Assembly (NCBI RefSeq): GCF_023546765.1
Contig: NZ_CP097484.1
Span: 3,752,001 to 3,816,000, forward strand
DNA from: Methylobacterium tardum
GTDB lineage: Bacteria; Pseudomonadota; Alphaproteobacteria; Rhizobiales; Beijerinckiaceae
DNA: 64,000 bases
Reading direction: 5' to 3'
Below the pieces are notes generated by a model. That model saw only the letters and a program-made list of their open reading frames with translations, ran no database searches and was not told the origin of the DNA. Positions 46,228-55,732 of the stretch are shown piece after piece. How positions within the stretch are numbered: position 1 is the stretch's first letter; each line of letters opens with the position of its first letter. The position numbers and the translations under genes are program-made.

Positions 46228-46937
46228 GCGATCGCCTCCTTCTGAAGCGCGACCAGCCGGTCGGTGCCGGCGCGGGCGAGCCGCAGCAGCTCGAGGAGCT
46301 GATCCTGCGAGAACGGCTCCATCTCGGCGGTGCCCTGCACCTCGGCGATGCCGCCCCGGCCGGTGAGCACGAAGTTGGCGTCGGTCTCGGCCACCGAATC
46401 CTCGGCGTAGTCGAGGTCGAGGACCGGCGTGCCCTTGTACAGGCCGCACGACACGGCTGCGACGTGGTCGCGCAGCGGATCGACCGAGATGATCGAGCGC
46501 GCCCGCATCCAGGCGAAGCAATCGTGCAGCGCCACCCAGGCGCCGGTGATGGCGGCGGTCCGGGTGCCGCCATCGGCCTGGATCACGTCGCAATCGACCG
46601 TGACCTGCCGCTCGCCGAGCGCCGGCAGGTTGGTCACGGCGCGCAGCGACCGGCCGATCAGGCGCTGGATCTCCTGCGTCCGGCCCGACGGTTTGCCGGA
46701 ACCGACCTCGCGGCGGGTGCGTTCGTGCGTCGCACGCGGGAGCATGGCGTATTCGGCCGTGACCCAGCCCTTGCCCGAGCCGCGCAGCCACGGGGGCCCA
46801 CGCTCCTCCAGAGAGGCGGTGCAGAGCACCCGGGTGTTGCCGAAGCTGACGAGGCAGGAGCCCTCGGCGTAGCGCGACACAGCGCGCTCCAGGCTCACGG
46901 GCCGCAACTCGTCGGCGGCACGCTTGGAAGGCCGCAT
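46224..46937 (-). CDS. rph: Ribonuclease PH
   Basis: A 237-aa 3'-5' phosphorolytic RNase that trims tRNA precursors and shares the PNPase fold. Clear motifs are [17 protein letters not shown] near residue 27, [15 protein letters not shown] near 68 and [17 protein letters not shown] near 112. Family length is normal and the ATG at 46937 begins with the expected basic stretch. It is divergent from hrcA, a near-universal gene pair, and opens the rph-rdgB-hemW operon. Confidence 0.96.
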   Translation of the reverse strand: MRPSKRAADELRPVSLERAVSRYAEGSCLVSFGNTRVLCTASLEERGPPWLRGSGKGWVTAEYAMLPRATHERTRREVGSGKPSGRTQEIQRLIGRSLRAVTNLPALGERQVTVDCDVIQADGGTRTAAITGAWVALHDCFAWMRARSIISVDPLRDHVAAVSCGLYKGTPVLDLDYAEDSVAETDANFVLTGRGGIAEVQGTAEMEPFSQDQLLELLRLARAGTDRLVALQKEAIA

Positions 46938-47066
46938 CGCGGGCCCCTTCTATGGTGAGAAGTCGAGGGCCGGGCTCTTAGGCCGCCGCGCCACCGCGAG
47001 CAAGCATCGCCGTATGGATTGATCCGCGCGTGTTGGACGGACATGATCGGATTACAGGATGACCGC

Positions 47067-48161
47067 GTGACAGACCCCCACCCTCGATTTCCGAACAGCC
47101 AGCCCATGCAGGCGCTTGCCGCACTCAACGAGCGAGCGCGCGAGATCTTCCGGCAGATCGTCGAGAGCTACCTCACGACGGGCGAGCCGGTGGGATCGCG
47201 CAACCTCGCCCGTATCCTGCCGATGGCCCTGTCGCCGGCTTCGATCCGCAACGTGATGGCGGATCTGGAGCATTCCGGCCTGATCTTCGCGCCGCACACC
47301 TCGGCCGGGCGCCTGCCGACCGAGTTGGGCTTGCGGTTCTTCGTCGACGCGATGCTCGAACTCGGCGATGTCAGCCAGGACGAGCAGCGGCGCATCGAGG
47401 CGCAGATGCGGGCCGCCGCTTCGGGCCACACCTTCGAGTCGGCGCTGGCCGAAGCCTCGACCATGCTGTCGGGCGTCTCGCGCGGGGCCGGCGTGGTGCT
47501 GACCACAAAGGCCAACGTCAACCTGAAGCATATCGAGTTCGTCCGCCTCGATCCGGCCCGCGCCCTCGTCATCCTGGTCTCGGATGACGGCTCAGTGGAG
47601 AACCGGCTGGTGGATCTGCCCCCCGGGCTGCCGGCGGGCGCGCTCCAGGAGGCCACCAACTACCTCAACGCGCGGCTCCAGGGCCGGACCCTCGGATCGC
47701 TGCGCGCCGAGATCGAGGCCGGCCGGAAGGCGATGAAGCGGGAGCTCGACGCGCTGACGGAGCGCCTGGTCGATGCCGGGCTCGCCACGCCGGTCGGCCC
47801 GACGGAGGCGCGTCAGCTCATCGTGCGCGGACAGGCCAACCTGCTGGACGACCTGCGCGCGGTTGAGGATCTCGAGCGTATCCGCCTGCTGTTCAACGAT
47901 CTGGAGACCCAGAAGGACGTCATCGATCTTCTGGCCCGGGCCGAGGGCGGCGAGGGCGTGCGCATCTTCATCGGCTCCGAGAACAAGCTGTTCTCGCTCT
48001 CCGGCTCGTCGCTGATCGCGGCGCCGTTCCGCGACGGGTCGCAGCAGATCGTCGGCGTCGTCGGTGTCATCGGCCCGACGCGGCTGAACTACGCGCGCAT
48101 CGTGCCGATGGTCGACTACACCGCGCGGGTCGTTTCCAAGCTGCTCGACGGGGGGCGGTGA
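47067..48161 (+). CDS. hrcA: Heat-inducible transcription repressor HrcA
   Basis: A winged-helix repressor (about 364 aa) of groEL and related chaperone genes, normally binding CIRCE operators. The N-terminal winged helix spans about residues 15-95 ([35 protein letters not shown]), followed by a GAF-like ligand domain with [16 protein letters not shown] near residue 297. Start choice: GTG at 47067 with AGGA about seven bases upstream; ATG at 47043 or 47019 are alternatives. The CIRCE element is not seen in this window, so its targets lie elsewhere. It is divergent from rph. Confidence 0.93.
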   Translation: MTDPHPRFPNSQPMQALAALNERAREIFRQIVESYLTTGEPVGSRNLARILPMALSPASIRNVMADLEHSGLIFAPHTSAGRLPTELGLRFFVDAMLELGDVSQDEQRRIEAQMRAAASGHTFESALAEASTMLSGVSRGAGVVLTTKANVNLKHIEFVRLDPARALVILVSDDGSVENRLVDLPPGLPAGALQEATNYLNARLQGRTLGSLRAEIEAGRKAMKRELDALTERLVDAGLATPVGPTEARQLIVRGQANLLDDLRAVEDLERIRLLFNDLETQKDVIDLLARAEGGEGVRIFIGSENKLFSLSGSSLIAAPFRDGSQQIVGVVGVIGPTRLNYARIVPMVDYTARVVSKLLDGGR

Positions 48162-48164
48162 GAC

Positions 48165-48194
48165 GCGCCGGGCAGGCTGAGACCCGCCCGGCGC
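48165..48194. terminator. Hairpin between convergent hrcA and DUF1236 gene
   Basis: A perfect 9-bp stem, GCGCCGGGC at 48165-48173 and GCCCGGCGC at 48186-48194, closes a twelve-base loop in the 57-bp gap. It could serve both transcripts. Confidence 0.55.
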
Positions 48195-48218
48195 CGATCA
48201 CGCGAACGGTGCCGACGT

Positions 48219-49016
48219 TCAGGCCGGGATCACGTCCACGATCTCGTAGGTATCGGGATCGATGATCACGATGTCGTCGCGCACGAGGATGAACTCGTAG
48301 CCTTCGTATTCCGGCACGAGCGAGATGATCGCCGGCGGGAGTCGGTGCAGGGTGACCGAACGCGGGATCGCGGTACCCACGGATAATCCGAACGCGACGT
48401 CGCGCAGCGGCGACACGCCGAGGCGTGTGATCGAGCTGCGGAACTCGGTGCGCTGCCGCGTGTCGAGACGGTTCACCGCCCCGCGGGCCGACCCGCCGCC
48501 GCGGACCCCCTCACGGGCGCCCTCGCGGCCGCCGCGCTCGCCGGCCGCGCCCCGCCCGCCCTGGTTCGGACCGGCCGCATCGCGATTGCCGCGTTCACCC
48601 GCGGGACCTGTGTCGCGACCGCCGCGCTCCGCGGCGCCCGGGGCACCGCCGGGCCCGGTGCGGTCGCCGGCGCCGTTACGCTCGCCCGCACCGCCTTGAC
48701 GCCCCGGCCCCTCGGCACCGCGGCCAGCTGGGCCACCCGGCTCAGCACCGCGCGCCCCGCCTTCGGCTCCGCCGCGCGGGCCGCTCTCGGCTCCGCCGGC
48801 GCCGCCGCGAACGCCCCCGCCGCCCGCACCGCCGCTTGGTCCGGCGCCGCCCGCACCGCCACCGCCCGCCGCAGGGCCACCAGCCGCGCCACCGGCTCCG
48901 CCACCGCCGGGACCGCCGCCCGCGCCGCCACCCCCGGGACCACCCTGTGCAAACGCGGTGGCCGCTCCGGCGACGACGATCACGGCCGCTACCGTGTCTC
49001 TCAGAATCCGCTTCAT
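48219..49016 (-). CDS. Glycine-rich secreted protein with C-terminal DUF1236 domain
   Basis: A 265-aa secreted protein. The signal peptide (TVAAVIVVAGAATAFAQ) is followed by about 150 residues extremely rich in glycine, alanine and arginine, and then a C-terminal DUF1236 domain ending in EYEGYEFILVRDDIVIIDPDT. The ATG at 49016 follows GGAGGAGAGGCC, a strong ribosome site. Proteins with this C-terminal domain are common in methylobacteria and rhizobia, of unknown function. The low-complexity middle part is an unstructured periplasmic segment. It converges with hrcA. Confidence 0.85.
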   Translation of the reverse strand: MKRILRDTVAAVIVVAGAATAFAQGGPGGGGAGGGPGGGGAGGAAGGPAAGGGGAGGAGPSGGAGGGGVRGGAGGAESGPRGGAEGGARGAEPGGPAGRGAEGPGRQGGAGERNGAGDRTGPGGAPGAAERGGRDTGPAGERGNRDAAGPNQGGRGAAGERGGREGAREGVRGGGSARGAVNRLDTRQRTEFRSSITRLGVSPLRDVAFGLSVGTAIPRSVTLHRLPPAIISLVPEYEGYEFILVRDDIVIIDPDTYEIVDVIPA

Positions 49017-49380
49017 GGCCTCTCCTCCTGGCGATGACGGAGCGCCCTCGACGCCCGCGCCGGCCCGCAACGAGCCCCCGGGCCAAACCGTTCCGCGGCG
49101 TCCTCGACGCGGGGACCACCGTTGGCGGCGATGTCATCCGCCCTGTCATCCCGGAGCCGAGCAGCGGAGCCTGAAATCCTGCCCGTCGGGCGCGGCACGA
49201 GATTCTCGGACGATGCAGGCGCCGTGCTCTGGGACACCCGCAAGATGATGACACTGACTGCGACGGGTCGTGGCTAAGTCCCATCACGGACTTGCGATCA
49301 CGGTCATCACCTGTAACGTCGCGTCCTACGAAGAAGAGCGCGGCTTGTCGCCGGCTGAAAAATTGATCGACGGAGACGCC
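49017..49380. other. Divergent intergenic region
   Basis: 364 bp between the DUF1236 gene and the KgtP-like symporter, presumably holding both promoters. A fragment related to repeat family C lies near 49145. I could not place a reliable promoter. Confidence 0.45.
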
Positions 49381-50745
49381 ATGTCCGCCTCGAGAGACGA
49401 TACGATCGGTATCGCACCAGGCGCCCACGACGACGCAGCCGACCGGAAGCGCCGCATCTGGGCGATCGTGGGCTCGTCGTCGGGCAACCTCGCCGAGTGG
49501 TACGACTTCTACTGCTACGCGTTCTTCGCCCTCTACTTCGCGCCAGCCTTCTTCCCGAAGGGCGACTCCACCAGCCAGCTGCTCCAGACCGCCGGCATCT
49601 TCGCGGTCGGCTTCTTCATGCGGCCGATCGGCGGCTGGCTGTTCGGCCGCATCGCCGACCGGGTCGGGCGCCGGACCTCGATGGTCATCTCGGTGCTGAT
49701 GATGTGCTTCGGCTCGCTCCTGATCGGCATCCTGCCGACCTACGAGCATGTCGGCACGCTGGCGCCGGTTCTGCTGCTGCTCGCGCGCATGCTTCAGGGC
49801 CTGTCGGTCGGCGGCGAGTACGGGACCTCGGCGACCTACATGAGCGAGGTGGCGATCAAGGGGAAACGCGGCTTCTTCGCCTCCTTCCAGTACGTGACGC
49901 TGATCGGCGGCCAGCTCCTGGCCTCGCTGGTCCTGGTGCTGCTGCAGACGGTCATGACCGGTCCCGAGCTGACGGCCTGGGGCTGGCGCATCCCGTTCTT
50001 CATCGGCGCGGGCCTCGCGGTCGTCGCGCTCTATCTGCGGCGCTCGCTGGCGGAGACCAAGGACAGCAGCGACAAGGAGACAGCCGGCACCTTCGCCGAG
50101 CTGTTCAAGCACTGGCGGGCGTTCCTGGTCGTCGTGGCCTACACGGCCGGCGGCTCCCTGAGCTTCTACACCTTCACGACCTACATGCAGAAGTACCTGG
50201 TCAACACCGCCGGCATGCCGAAGACTTCGGCTTCGCAGGTGATGACCGTGGTCCTGTTCGTCTACATGGCGATCCAGCCACTCTTCGGTGCGCTGTCCGA
50301 CAGGATCGGACGCAAGGCGAACATGCTGCTGTACAGCGGCCTCGGCACGCTTATGGTCGTGCCGCTGATGACGGCCCTCGGGACCAACAAGGATCCCTAC
50401 CTCGCCTTCGCGCTCATCACCCTCGGGCTCGCGGTGGTGTCGTTCTACACGGGCATCAGCGGCATCGTGAAAGCGGAGCTGTTCCCGACCAACGTGCGCG
50501 CGCTCGGCGTCGGCCTGTCCTACGCGGTGGCCAACGCCACCTTCGGCGGCACCGCCGAGTTCGTGGCGCTGTGGTTCAAGGACAACGGCATGGAGAGCAC
50601 GTTCTTCTGGTACGTGACCGTGCTGATGGCGATCGCCTTCGTGGCCTCGGTGATCATGCCGAACCCGAAGGTGCACGGCTATCTCGACGGCGCCGGCACC
50701 GTCGAGGAGGCCCTCGGCAAGAAGCCGCGCTTCGCCCACGCCTGA
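49381..50745 (+). CDS. MFS metabolite:H+ symporter, KgtP/ProP-like
   Basis: A 454-aa MHS-family transporter with twelve predicted helices. The loop 2-3 motif [13 protein letters not shown], the [23 protein letters not shown] segment near residue 138 and the [10 protein letters not shown] repeat in the second half are typical. Members import alpha-ketoglutarate, proline, citrate or shikimate; the substrate here is not determined. The ATG at 49381 follows CGGAGACGCC; the frame reaches 37 codons further upstream without homology. A strong terminator separates it from the next gene. Confidence 0.88.
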   Translation: MSASRDDTIGIAPGAHDDAADRKRRIWAIVGSSSGNLAEWYDFYCYAFFALYFAPAFFPKGDSTSQLLQTAGIFAVGFFMRPIGGWLFGRIADRVGRRTSMVISVLMMCFGSLLIGILPTYEHVGTLAPVLLLLARMLQGLSVGGEYGTSATYMSEVAIKGKRGFFASFQYVTLIGGQLLASLVLVLLQTVMTGPELTAWGWRIPFFIGAGLAVVALYLRRSLAETKDSSDKETAGTFAELFKHWRAFLVVVAYTAGGSLSFYTFTTYMQKYLVNTAGMPKTSASQVMTVVLFVYMAIQPLFGALSDRIGRKANMLLYSGLGTLMVVPLMTALGTNKDPYLAFALITLGLAVVSFYTGISGIVKAELFPTNVRALGVGLSYAVANATFGGTAEFVALWFKDNGMESTFFWYVTVLMAIAFVASVIMPNPKVHGYLDGAGTVEEALGKKPRFAHA

Positions 50746-50753
50746 GAGCGTGC

Positions 50754-50780
50754 AAGATCCGGCTGGACCAGCCGGATCTT
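50754..50780 (+). terminator. Intrinsic terminator after KgtP-like gene
   Basis: A perfect 13-bp inverted repeat AAGATCCGGCTGG / CCAGCCGGATCTT around a single central base, ending in TTT. It lies 9 bases past the symporter stop. Confidence 0.8.
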
Positions 50781-50832
50781 TCCCGCTGATATGCCACCCG
50801 CCGGGCGCACCAGACGCCCGCGGGAGGAAACC

Positions 50833-52005
50833 ATGCGCAAGACCGCCTTTGCCGGCGCCCTAATCCTCATGTGCCTCGCTTCAGGCGCGCCGGCTCGCGC
50901 AGCCGAGCCGTTCAAGCCTGCGCCGGGCGCGGGCTACTTCTTCGTCGGCGGCCATTATGAGACCGCCAAGGACAAGACCACCGCCTCCGGCCAGATGTTC
51001 GTGACCTACCGCGTGCCGGAGCGGGTCACGCAGCCCTATCCGATCGTGATGGTGCACGGCACCGCCCAGACCGGGACCAACTTTCTCGGCACGCCCGACG
51101 GCCGGCCGGGCTGGGCCGACCACTTCGCCGCCAAGGGCTTTGCCGTCTACGTGGTCGATCAGGTCGGGCGCGGACGCTCGGGCGGCGACCCGGAGACCTA
51201 CGGCCCTTATGCCCGCCTGCCGGTCGAGGACCTGGAGACGGTGTTCACCGGGCAGGAGCGGTTCGCGCTCTACCCGCAGGCCAAGCTGCACACGCAATGG
51301 CCGGGCGGTCCGGGCGTGCGCGGCAACGCCGCCTTCGATCAATTCTACCTGTCGCAGGTGCCCTACATCGCCAGCGCCCTCAAGAGCGAGGAGCTGGTCG
51401 ATCCGGCGCTGATCGCGCTGCTGGAGAAGATCGGACCCGCGATCCTCCTGACGCATTCGCAGGCCGGCGTGTTCGGCTGGGCGGTCTCCGATCAGCGGCC
51501 CGACCTCGTGAAGGCCCACGTCGCCGTGGAGCCGAACGGGCCGACCTTCTACGATATCCGCTTCAAGGGCGGCGACAGCTGGTACGAGCGCGTCGGCGAC
51601 TCGCGGGCCCGGCCCTACGGCATCACCCGGGTGCCGCTCCATTTCGAGCCGCCGGTGAGCGGGCCGGCCGACCTCACCGTGGTCCAGGCCGAGACCGCCG
51701 CCGCGCCCGACAAGATCCGGTGCTGGCTCCAGGCCGAGCCGGCGCGGACCCTGCCGAACCTCGCCAAGGTGCCGGCCGTGATCGTGACCTCGGAAGCCTC
51801 GTTCCGCGCCACCATGGACGATTGCACCGGCGCCTTCCTGGAACAGGCCGGCGCGAAACCCGACCGGCTGCGGCTCGCCGAACAGGGGATCCACGGCAAC
51901 GGCCACATGATGATGCTGGAATCGAACAGCGACGCGGTGGCCGACGCGATCATCGGCTGGGTCACGTCCCGGACCGCCGCCCCGGACGGAAAGCCCCGCC
52001 CTTAA
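50833..52005 (+). CDS. Secreted alpha/beta hydrolase
   Basis: A 390-aa alpha/beta-fold hydrolase with a signal peptide (cleavage after ARA near residue 23). The oxyanion/nucleophile segments are VMVHGTAQTGTNF near residue 77, and the probable nucleophile serine in LLTHSQAGVFGWA near 215. The late histidine is in GIHGNGHMMMLES near 360. Related proteins are annotated as esterases or lipases; the natural substrate is not known. ATG at 50833 has GGGAGGAAACC upstream. The previous gene is separated by a terminator, so this is likely its own unit. Confidence 0.82.
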   Translation: MRKTAFAGALILMCLASGAPARAAEPFKPAPGAGYFFVGGHYETAKDKTTASGQMFVTYRVPERVTQPYPIVMVHGTAQTGTNFLGTPDGRPGWADHFAAKGFAVYVVDQVGRGRSGGDPETYGPYARLPVEDLETVFTGQERFALYPQAKLHTQWPGGPGVRGNAAFDQFYLSQVPYIASALKSEELVDPALIALLEKIGPAILLTHSQAGVFGWAVSDQRPDLVKAHVAVEPNGPTFYDIRFKGGDSWYERVGDSRARPYGITRVPLHFEPPVSGPADLTVVQAETAAAPDKIRCWLQAEPARTLPNLAKVPAVIVTSEASFRATMDDCTGAFLEQAGAKPDRLRLAEQGIHGNGHMMMLESNSDAVADAIIGWVTSRTAAPDGKPRP

Positions 52006-52060
52006 CCCGCCGCTTACCCTGTGGCGGCGAGGGTGTCCCGGTCATCCGATGAGGGAACGC

Positions 52061-52342
52061 ATGACCGACATGACCGACACCGTGGGCGTCGCGGGCGACC
52101 GCATCCGCTCGATCATCGAGCGCGTGGAACGGCTGGAGGAAGAGATCAAGGACCTGATGGAGGCCAAGAAGGAGGTCTTCGCCGAGGCCAAGGGCGAGGG
52201 CCTAGACGTGAAGGTGCTCAAGGAGATCCTGAAGATCCGCAAGCAGGACAAGGACGAGCGCGACGAGCAGGAGACCCTGCTCGACGTGTACCTGCGCGCC
52301 ATGGACGCGCCCTCCCCGGCGCCGATCGCGCAGGCCGCCTGA
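52061..52342 (+). CDS. gapR: GapR-family nucleoid-associated protein (DUF2312)
   Basis: A 93-aa coiled-coil DNA-binding protein. The sequence matches the canonical DUF2312 core: two helical stretches, RIRSIIERVERLEEEIKDLM (residues 13-32) and VLKEILKIRKQDKDERDEQE (residues 52-71). In Caulobacter GapR binds overtwisted DNA ahead of polymerases and stimulates topoisomerases. The ATG at 52061 is preferred as its ribosome site is GAGGGAAC; in-frame ATGs flank it at four codons upstream and two codons downstream. It converges with purC across a hairpin. Confidence 0.95.
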   Translation: MTDMTDTVGVAGDRIRSIIERVERLEEEIKDLMEAKKEVFAEAKGEGLDVKVLKEILKIRKQDKDERDEQETLLDVYLRAMDAPSPAPIAQAA

Positions 52343-52353
52343 GCCCTGCGGCA

Positions 52354-52380
52354 GGGAGCGGCGCCCGGGGCGCCGCTCCC
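52354..52380. terminator. Bidirectional hairpin between gapR and purC
   Basis: A perfect 13-bp stem, GGGAGCGGCGCCC / GGGCGCCGCTCCC, around one base. It lies between convergent stops and is probably shared by both. Confidence 0.75.
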
Positions 52381-52388
52381 CCTCGCAG

Positions 52389-53371
52389 CTACGCGGCCGT
52401 GCCGAGATAGGCGGCGAGATTGCCGCGGATGCGCGCCAGCGGCTCCTCGGCCGGGTCGGGCAGCACGAAGCGCGCGCCCGTAATCGTCTCGTAGGCCCGG
52501 ATGTAGACCGCGGCGGTCTCCAGCACGACTTCGGCGGGGATCTCGGGGATCGGGTCCTTGTACGGGTCGCAGCGGGCCACGACCCAGTTGCGGACAAAAT
52601 CCTTGTCGAAGCTCTCGGGCGCCGTACCCGCGGCGAAGCGCTCCGTGTAGCTGGCGGCGAACCAGTAGCGGCTGCTGTCCGGCGTGTGGATCTCGTCGGC
52701 CAGGACGATGCGGCCCTGCGGATCGGTGCCGAACTCGTACTTCGTGTCCGCCAGGATCAGGCCGCGCTCGGCCGCCAGAGCCTGCCCCGCGCGAACAGCG
52801 CCAGCGCCGCCCCCGATACCGTCCGCCACTGCTCCGGCGTCAGGAGCTTCCGCTCCAGGATCTCACCTTCGGTCAGGGGCTCGTCGTGTCCGCCGTCGAA
52901 GGCCTTCGTGGTCGGCGTGATGATCGCTTCCGGCAAACGCTCGTTCGGCCGCATACCGTCGTGGAAGGTGTGGCCGTACATGTCGCGCTCGCCCGCCCGG
53001 TAGCGCGTCAGGATCGAGGTCGAGGTCGTGCCGGCGAGATAGCCGCGCACGACGACCTCGACAGGCAGGATCTCCAGCCGGCGGCCGACCACGACGTTCG
53101 GATCGGGATAGGCCAGCACGTGGTTCGGGCAGATGTCGGCCGTGTGCTCGAACCAGTAGCGGGCGGTCTGCGTCAGAACCTGTCCCTTGAACGGGATCGC
53201 CGCGAGAGCCCGATCGAACGCGCTGATCCGGTCGGAGGTGATCAGGATGCGCCGACCGTCGGGGAGGTCGTAATTGTCCCGGACCTTGCCGCGGTAATGG
53301 TTCGGCAGCTCCGGCAAGGTCGCGTCGCGCAGGACTTGATGCGCGTGCGGGGCGAGGTCTGCCGTGTTCAT
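52389..53371 (-). CDS. purC: SAICAR synthetase, frameshifted
   Basis: Phosphoribosylaminoimidazole-succinocarboxamide synthetase, ATP-dependent step of purine synthesis joining aspartate to CAIR. The N-terminal part ([29 protein letters not shown], the [25 protein letters not shown] segment) runs to ALALFARG; the remainder ([19 protein letters not shown] and onward) is in the next frame. One base is missing in the CCCC run at 52785-52788. Repaired length is 327 aa, typical of the long alphaproteobacterial form. The start ATG at 53371 gives the family N-terminus. A disrupted purC would make the cell a purine auxotroph, so a sequence error is favoured. Confidence 0.92.
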
Positions 53372-53730
53372 CGGGATGGTCCGTGAGGCTGCACGGCGAT
53401 CGCGCCGCCGTGCCTGTGTGCGCGGACGGGCCGAAGAATTCCAGCCCCGAACACCGGGCGGCGCCGACGGTGCGCAGGAAGTGGCCAACCGCGTCACCGC
53501 GCCAGCCGCACGCCCTGATTCATTCGCGGCATCGCCCGACGCGTCATTCTCTCAGCCGCGATGCGGAACAGCCATCCATTTCGGACGGATGATACTGACG
53601 TGCCGTTCGCCCTCCGAAACTTCGTGCTCTGGTCCGGGTCCCGGCGGAGCCCTATCCTATCCGAGGGCGGCATTGGATGCGGCTGCTCGTGGTCGACGGC
53701 CGAGTGCCGACGCTTTAACGCCGCGGAGCG
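53372..53730. other. Divergent intergenic region
   Basis: 359 bp between purC and the Crp/Fnr-type gene, presumably carrying both promoters. A short CATCC...GGATG inverted element lies near 53570-53590. I saw no recognisable riboswitch or RNA gene. Confidence 0.4.
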
Positions 53731-54483
53731 ATGACAGCACAGATGCAGCAGGCGAACAGGCATCCGTTCCTGCGCAAGATCGACAGCATCGCCCTGTTCA
53801 AGCCGAGCGAGGCCGAGATGGCTGCACTGTCGGCCATGCCGATGCAGGTGGCGCAGATCGACGCCTACCAGGACATCGTGCGCGAGGGCGACCGGCCGGC
53901 CCGGAGCTTCGCCGTGCTGGAAGGCATCGCTTGCACCTACAAGTCGACACGCGCCGGCAAGCGGCAGGTCATGGGATACCATGTGCCGGGCGACATGCCG
54001 GATTTTCAGAGTCTCTACCTCGAGGTCCTCGATATCAGCATCGCCACGGTCAGCCCGTGCCGGGTCGGTTTCGTGCAGCACGAGGCCGTGCGCGCGCTGC
54101 TGCGCCAGCATCCGCGGCTCAACGAGGTCTTCTGGCGCGCGACCCTGATCGACGCCGCCCTGGTTCGGGAATGGATGCTCAACACGGGACGGCGCGACGC
54201 CTACGCGCGCATGGCGCATCTGTTCTGCGAGTTGATCACGCGCCTCGGTGCCGTCGGGCTGGCGCCGGATCGGACCTTCGAGATGCCGATGACCCAGCCG
54301 GAACTCGCCGATGCCCTCGGCATCACACCCGTTCACGTGAACCGCACGATCCGGGATCTGAAGATGGCCGGCCTGATCACGCTGCGGAGCCGCCGTTTGA
54401 CCGTGCATGATTGGGACGGGTTGATGTCGGCCGCCGAATTCGACCCGACCTACCTGCACCTTCGCGACCAGGATGCCTCCTGA
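53731..54483 (+). CDS. Crp/Fnr-family transcription regulator
   Basis: A 250-aa regulator with an N-terminal cyclic-nucleotide-like sensor domain (residues about 15-135, with REGDRPARSFAVLEGIA) and a C-terminal winged helix (residues about 180-225, MTQPELADALGITPVHVNRTIRDL). It lacks the N-terminal four-cysteine cluster of Fnr, so direct oxygen sensing through Fe-S is unlikely; it is nearer to FixK-like or other sensor subgroups. Ligand unknown. It converges with a PAS-domain gene. Confidence 0.9.
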   Translation: MTAQMQQANRHPFLRKIDSIALFKPSEAEMAALSAMPMQVAQIDAYQDIVREGDRPARSFAVLEGIACTYKSTRAGKRQVMGYHVPGDMPDFQSLYLEVLDISIATVSPCRVGFVQHEAVRALLRQHPRLNEVFWRATLIDAALVREWMLNTGRRDAYARMAHLFCELITRLGAVGLAPDRTFEMPMTQPELADALGITPVHVNRTIRDLKMAGLITLRSRRLTVHDWDGLMSAAEFDPTYLHLRDQDAS

Positions 54484-54518
54484 TCCGACGCGCGCAGTTC
54501 CGCGCCGGGTGGATTCGG

Positions 54519-55199
54519 TCAGTTCAATTCCTTGCGCTGCACCGCGCGTTCCTGGGCGGCGAGCTTGCGACCGATGTCGAACAGGAGCGCCTCGGCGCGC
54601 GCCTTGAGACCCGGATCGGGCACGGCATCGATGGCACGGTAGGCCATCATCGCCGCGGCAGCGGCACGTTCGAGCGGCGGCTCTCCGGTCAGGAACACGG
54701 TCTCGGGTTGGGCGAAGGCGAGGTCGCCGTCGTTCGTCCGCAGGTCGGTGATGTCCACCACGATCCCGCACCCGCCCACCGGCCGGCCCATGTGATTGCG
54801 AGAGAATCGGCCGCGCGCGAGGACCCAGCGCAGCACACCGTCCGAAAAGCAGACGCGGAACTCGGTGACATACGGCCAGCCGTTGCGCGCTGCCTCGCGG
54901 AAGGTCGTCAGGAGGCGGGACCGATCCGCAGCATGGACCCAGGCAGCGTAGGCGGACAGCGGCAGACCCGCCTCGGCTTCCTCCGGATCGACATCGAAAA
55001 GACGTGCCGCGAACCTGTCCGACCGTGCTCGGTCCGACGCCGCATCCCAGGACCAGTTGCCGATCACGTCCAGAGCATCAGTCACGCCCTGGATCGCAGG
55101 CGCGGAAATCCACCCGTCGAGAGACTTCCACTTCGGCATCGTATCGCGCCGCCCCCATTGAAAGCTGATCCATGTTAGACTGCTTTCACTCGACATCAA
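54519..55199 (-). CDS. PAS-domain sensor protein
   Basis: A 226-aa protein (206 aa if the internal ATG at 55139 is used) with a single PAS domain of the PAS_3 type: residues around 45-150 with IGNWSWDAASDRARSDRFAA and the TEFRVCFSDGVLRWVLARG and GIVVDITD motifs. A helical C-terminus (residues 170-226) follows, but there is no kinase, HTH or GGDEF domain in this frame. It may be a small signalling partner. Convergence with the Crp/Fnr gene is noted but no functional link is shown. Confidence 0.75.
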   Translation of the reverse strand: MMSSESSLTWISFQWGRRDTMPKWKSLDGWISAPAIQGVTDALDVIGNWSWDAASDRARSDRFAARLFDVDPEEAEAGLPLSAYAAWVHAADRSRLLTTFREAARNGWPYVTEFRVCFSDGVLRWVLARGRFSRNHMGRPVGGCGIVVDITDLRTNDGDLAFAQPETVFLTGEPPLERAAAAAMMAYRAIDAVPDPGLKARAEALLFDIGRKLAAQERAVQRKELN

Positions 55200-55732
55200 G
55201 AAGTTTCGTCAGAATTGAAACCGTCCGACGCACTCGACCAACTGTATAGTTCTTGACAGTTCGCGCGCCCGCTATCGCAGCGTGGCACAAAAGCGGCTGC
55301 TCGGCGGCCATCTGGGGCGGATATACCTGCACGACGGAGCAGCAGCCCCACACAGAAGTGCTGGATGTTGGCTTCCTTTATTAACGTATAACTACCGCGG
55401 GATGCTGTCGTGCTATCGAATCTTCGGCCTTGATGGTCAGTCATCCACGATCCAGCAATACTCGTGAACCCGACTACATCGGCGCGATCACGCTGGAGCC
55501 GTTCTTTCGCCACACCGATCGCGGCGACGTCGCCGCCTATTGAAGACGGTCCGGCCGCGCAGTTCGTCGACGATCAGGATTGGATGGCGAGTTCAGCGAC
55601 TCAGGCCCCGCATACGTCCTCAAGATCCCTGGGCGGGAAACCGGAACGCTCGAGGCAGCAGAGCTGGCGATCATGGTCGCGCGCTCGAATGCGCGGATCC
55701 CGCCGAGTCTCTCAGGATGTTCAGAAAGCTGA
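55200..55732. other. Low-GC intergenic region with decayed coding remnant
   Basis: 533 bp upstream of the PAS gene and before tRNA-Phe. The first part (about 55200-55440) is unusually A+T-rich for this genome and may hold promoters. The second part contains the degraded frame described separately at 55433-55730. No intact gene is seen. Confidence 0.5.
55433..55730 (+). pseudogene. Possible decayed protein-coding remnant
   Basis: Three consecutive protein-like stretches occur in alternating frames: DYIGAITLEPFFRHTDRGDV (frame 2) to a stop at 55541, EDGPAAQFVDDQDW (frame 3), and GEFSDSGPAYVLKIPGRETG with about 30 more residues (frame 2) to about 55730. Such a pattern suggests an old ORF broken by two compensating indels. 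I recognise no family. The evidence is composition only, so the call is weak. Confidence 0.3.

Noticed and set aside
46938..47066. CIRCE operator upstream of hrcA
   Set aside because: I looked for the TTAGCACTC-N9-GAGTGCTAA pattern and did not find it in this window.
48480..48960. Direct repeats resembling a CRISPR or tandem array in the Gly-rich gene
   Set aside because: They encode the in-frame glycine-rich segment and have no unique spacers.
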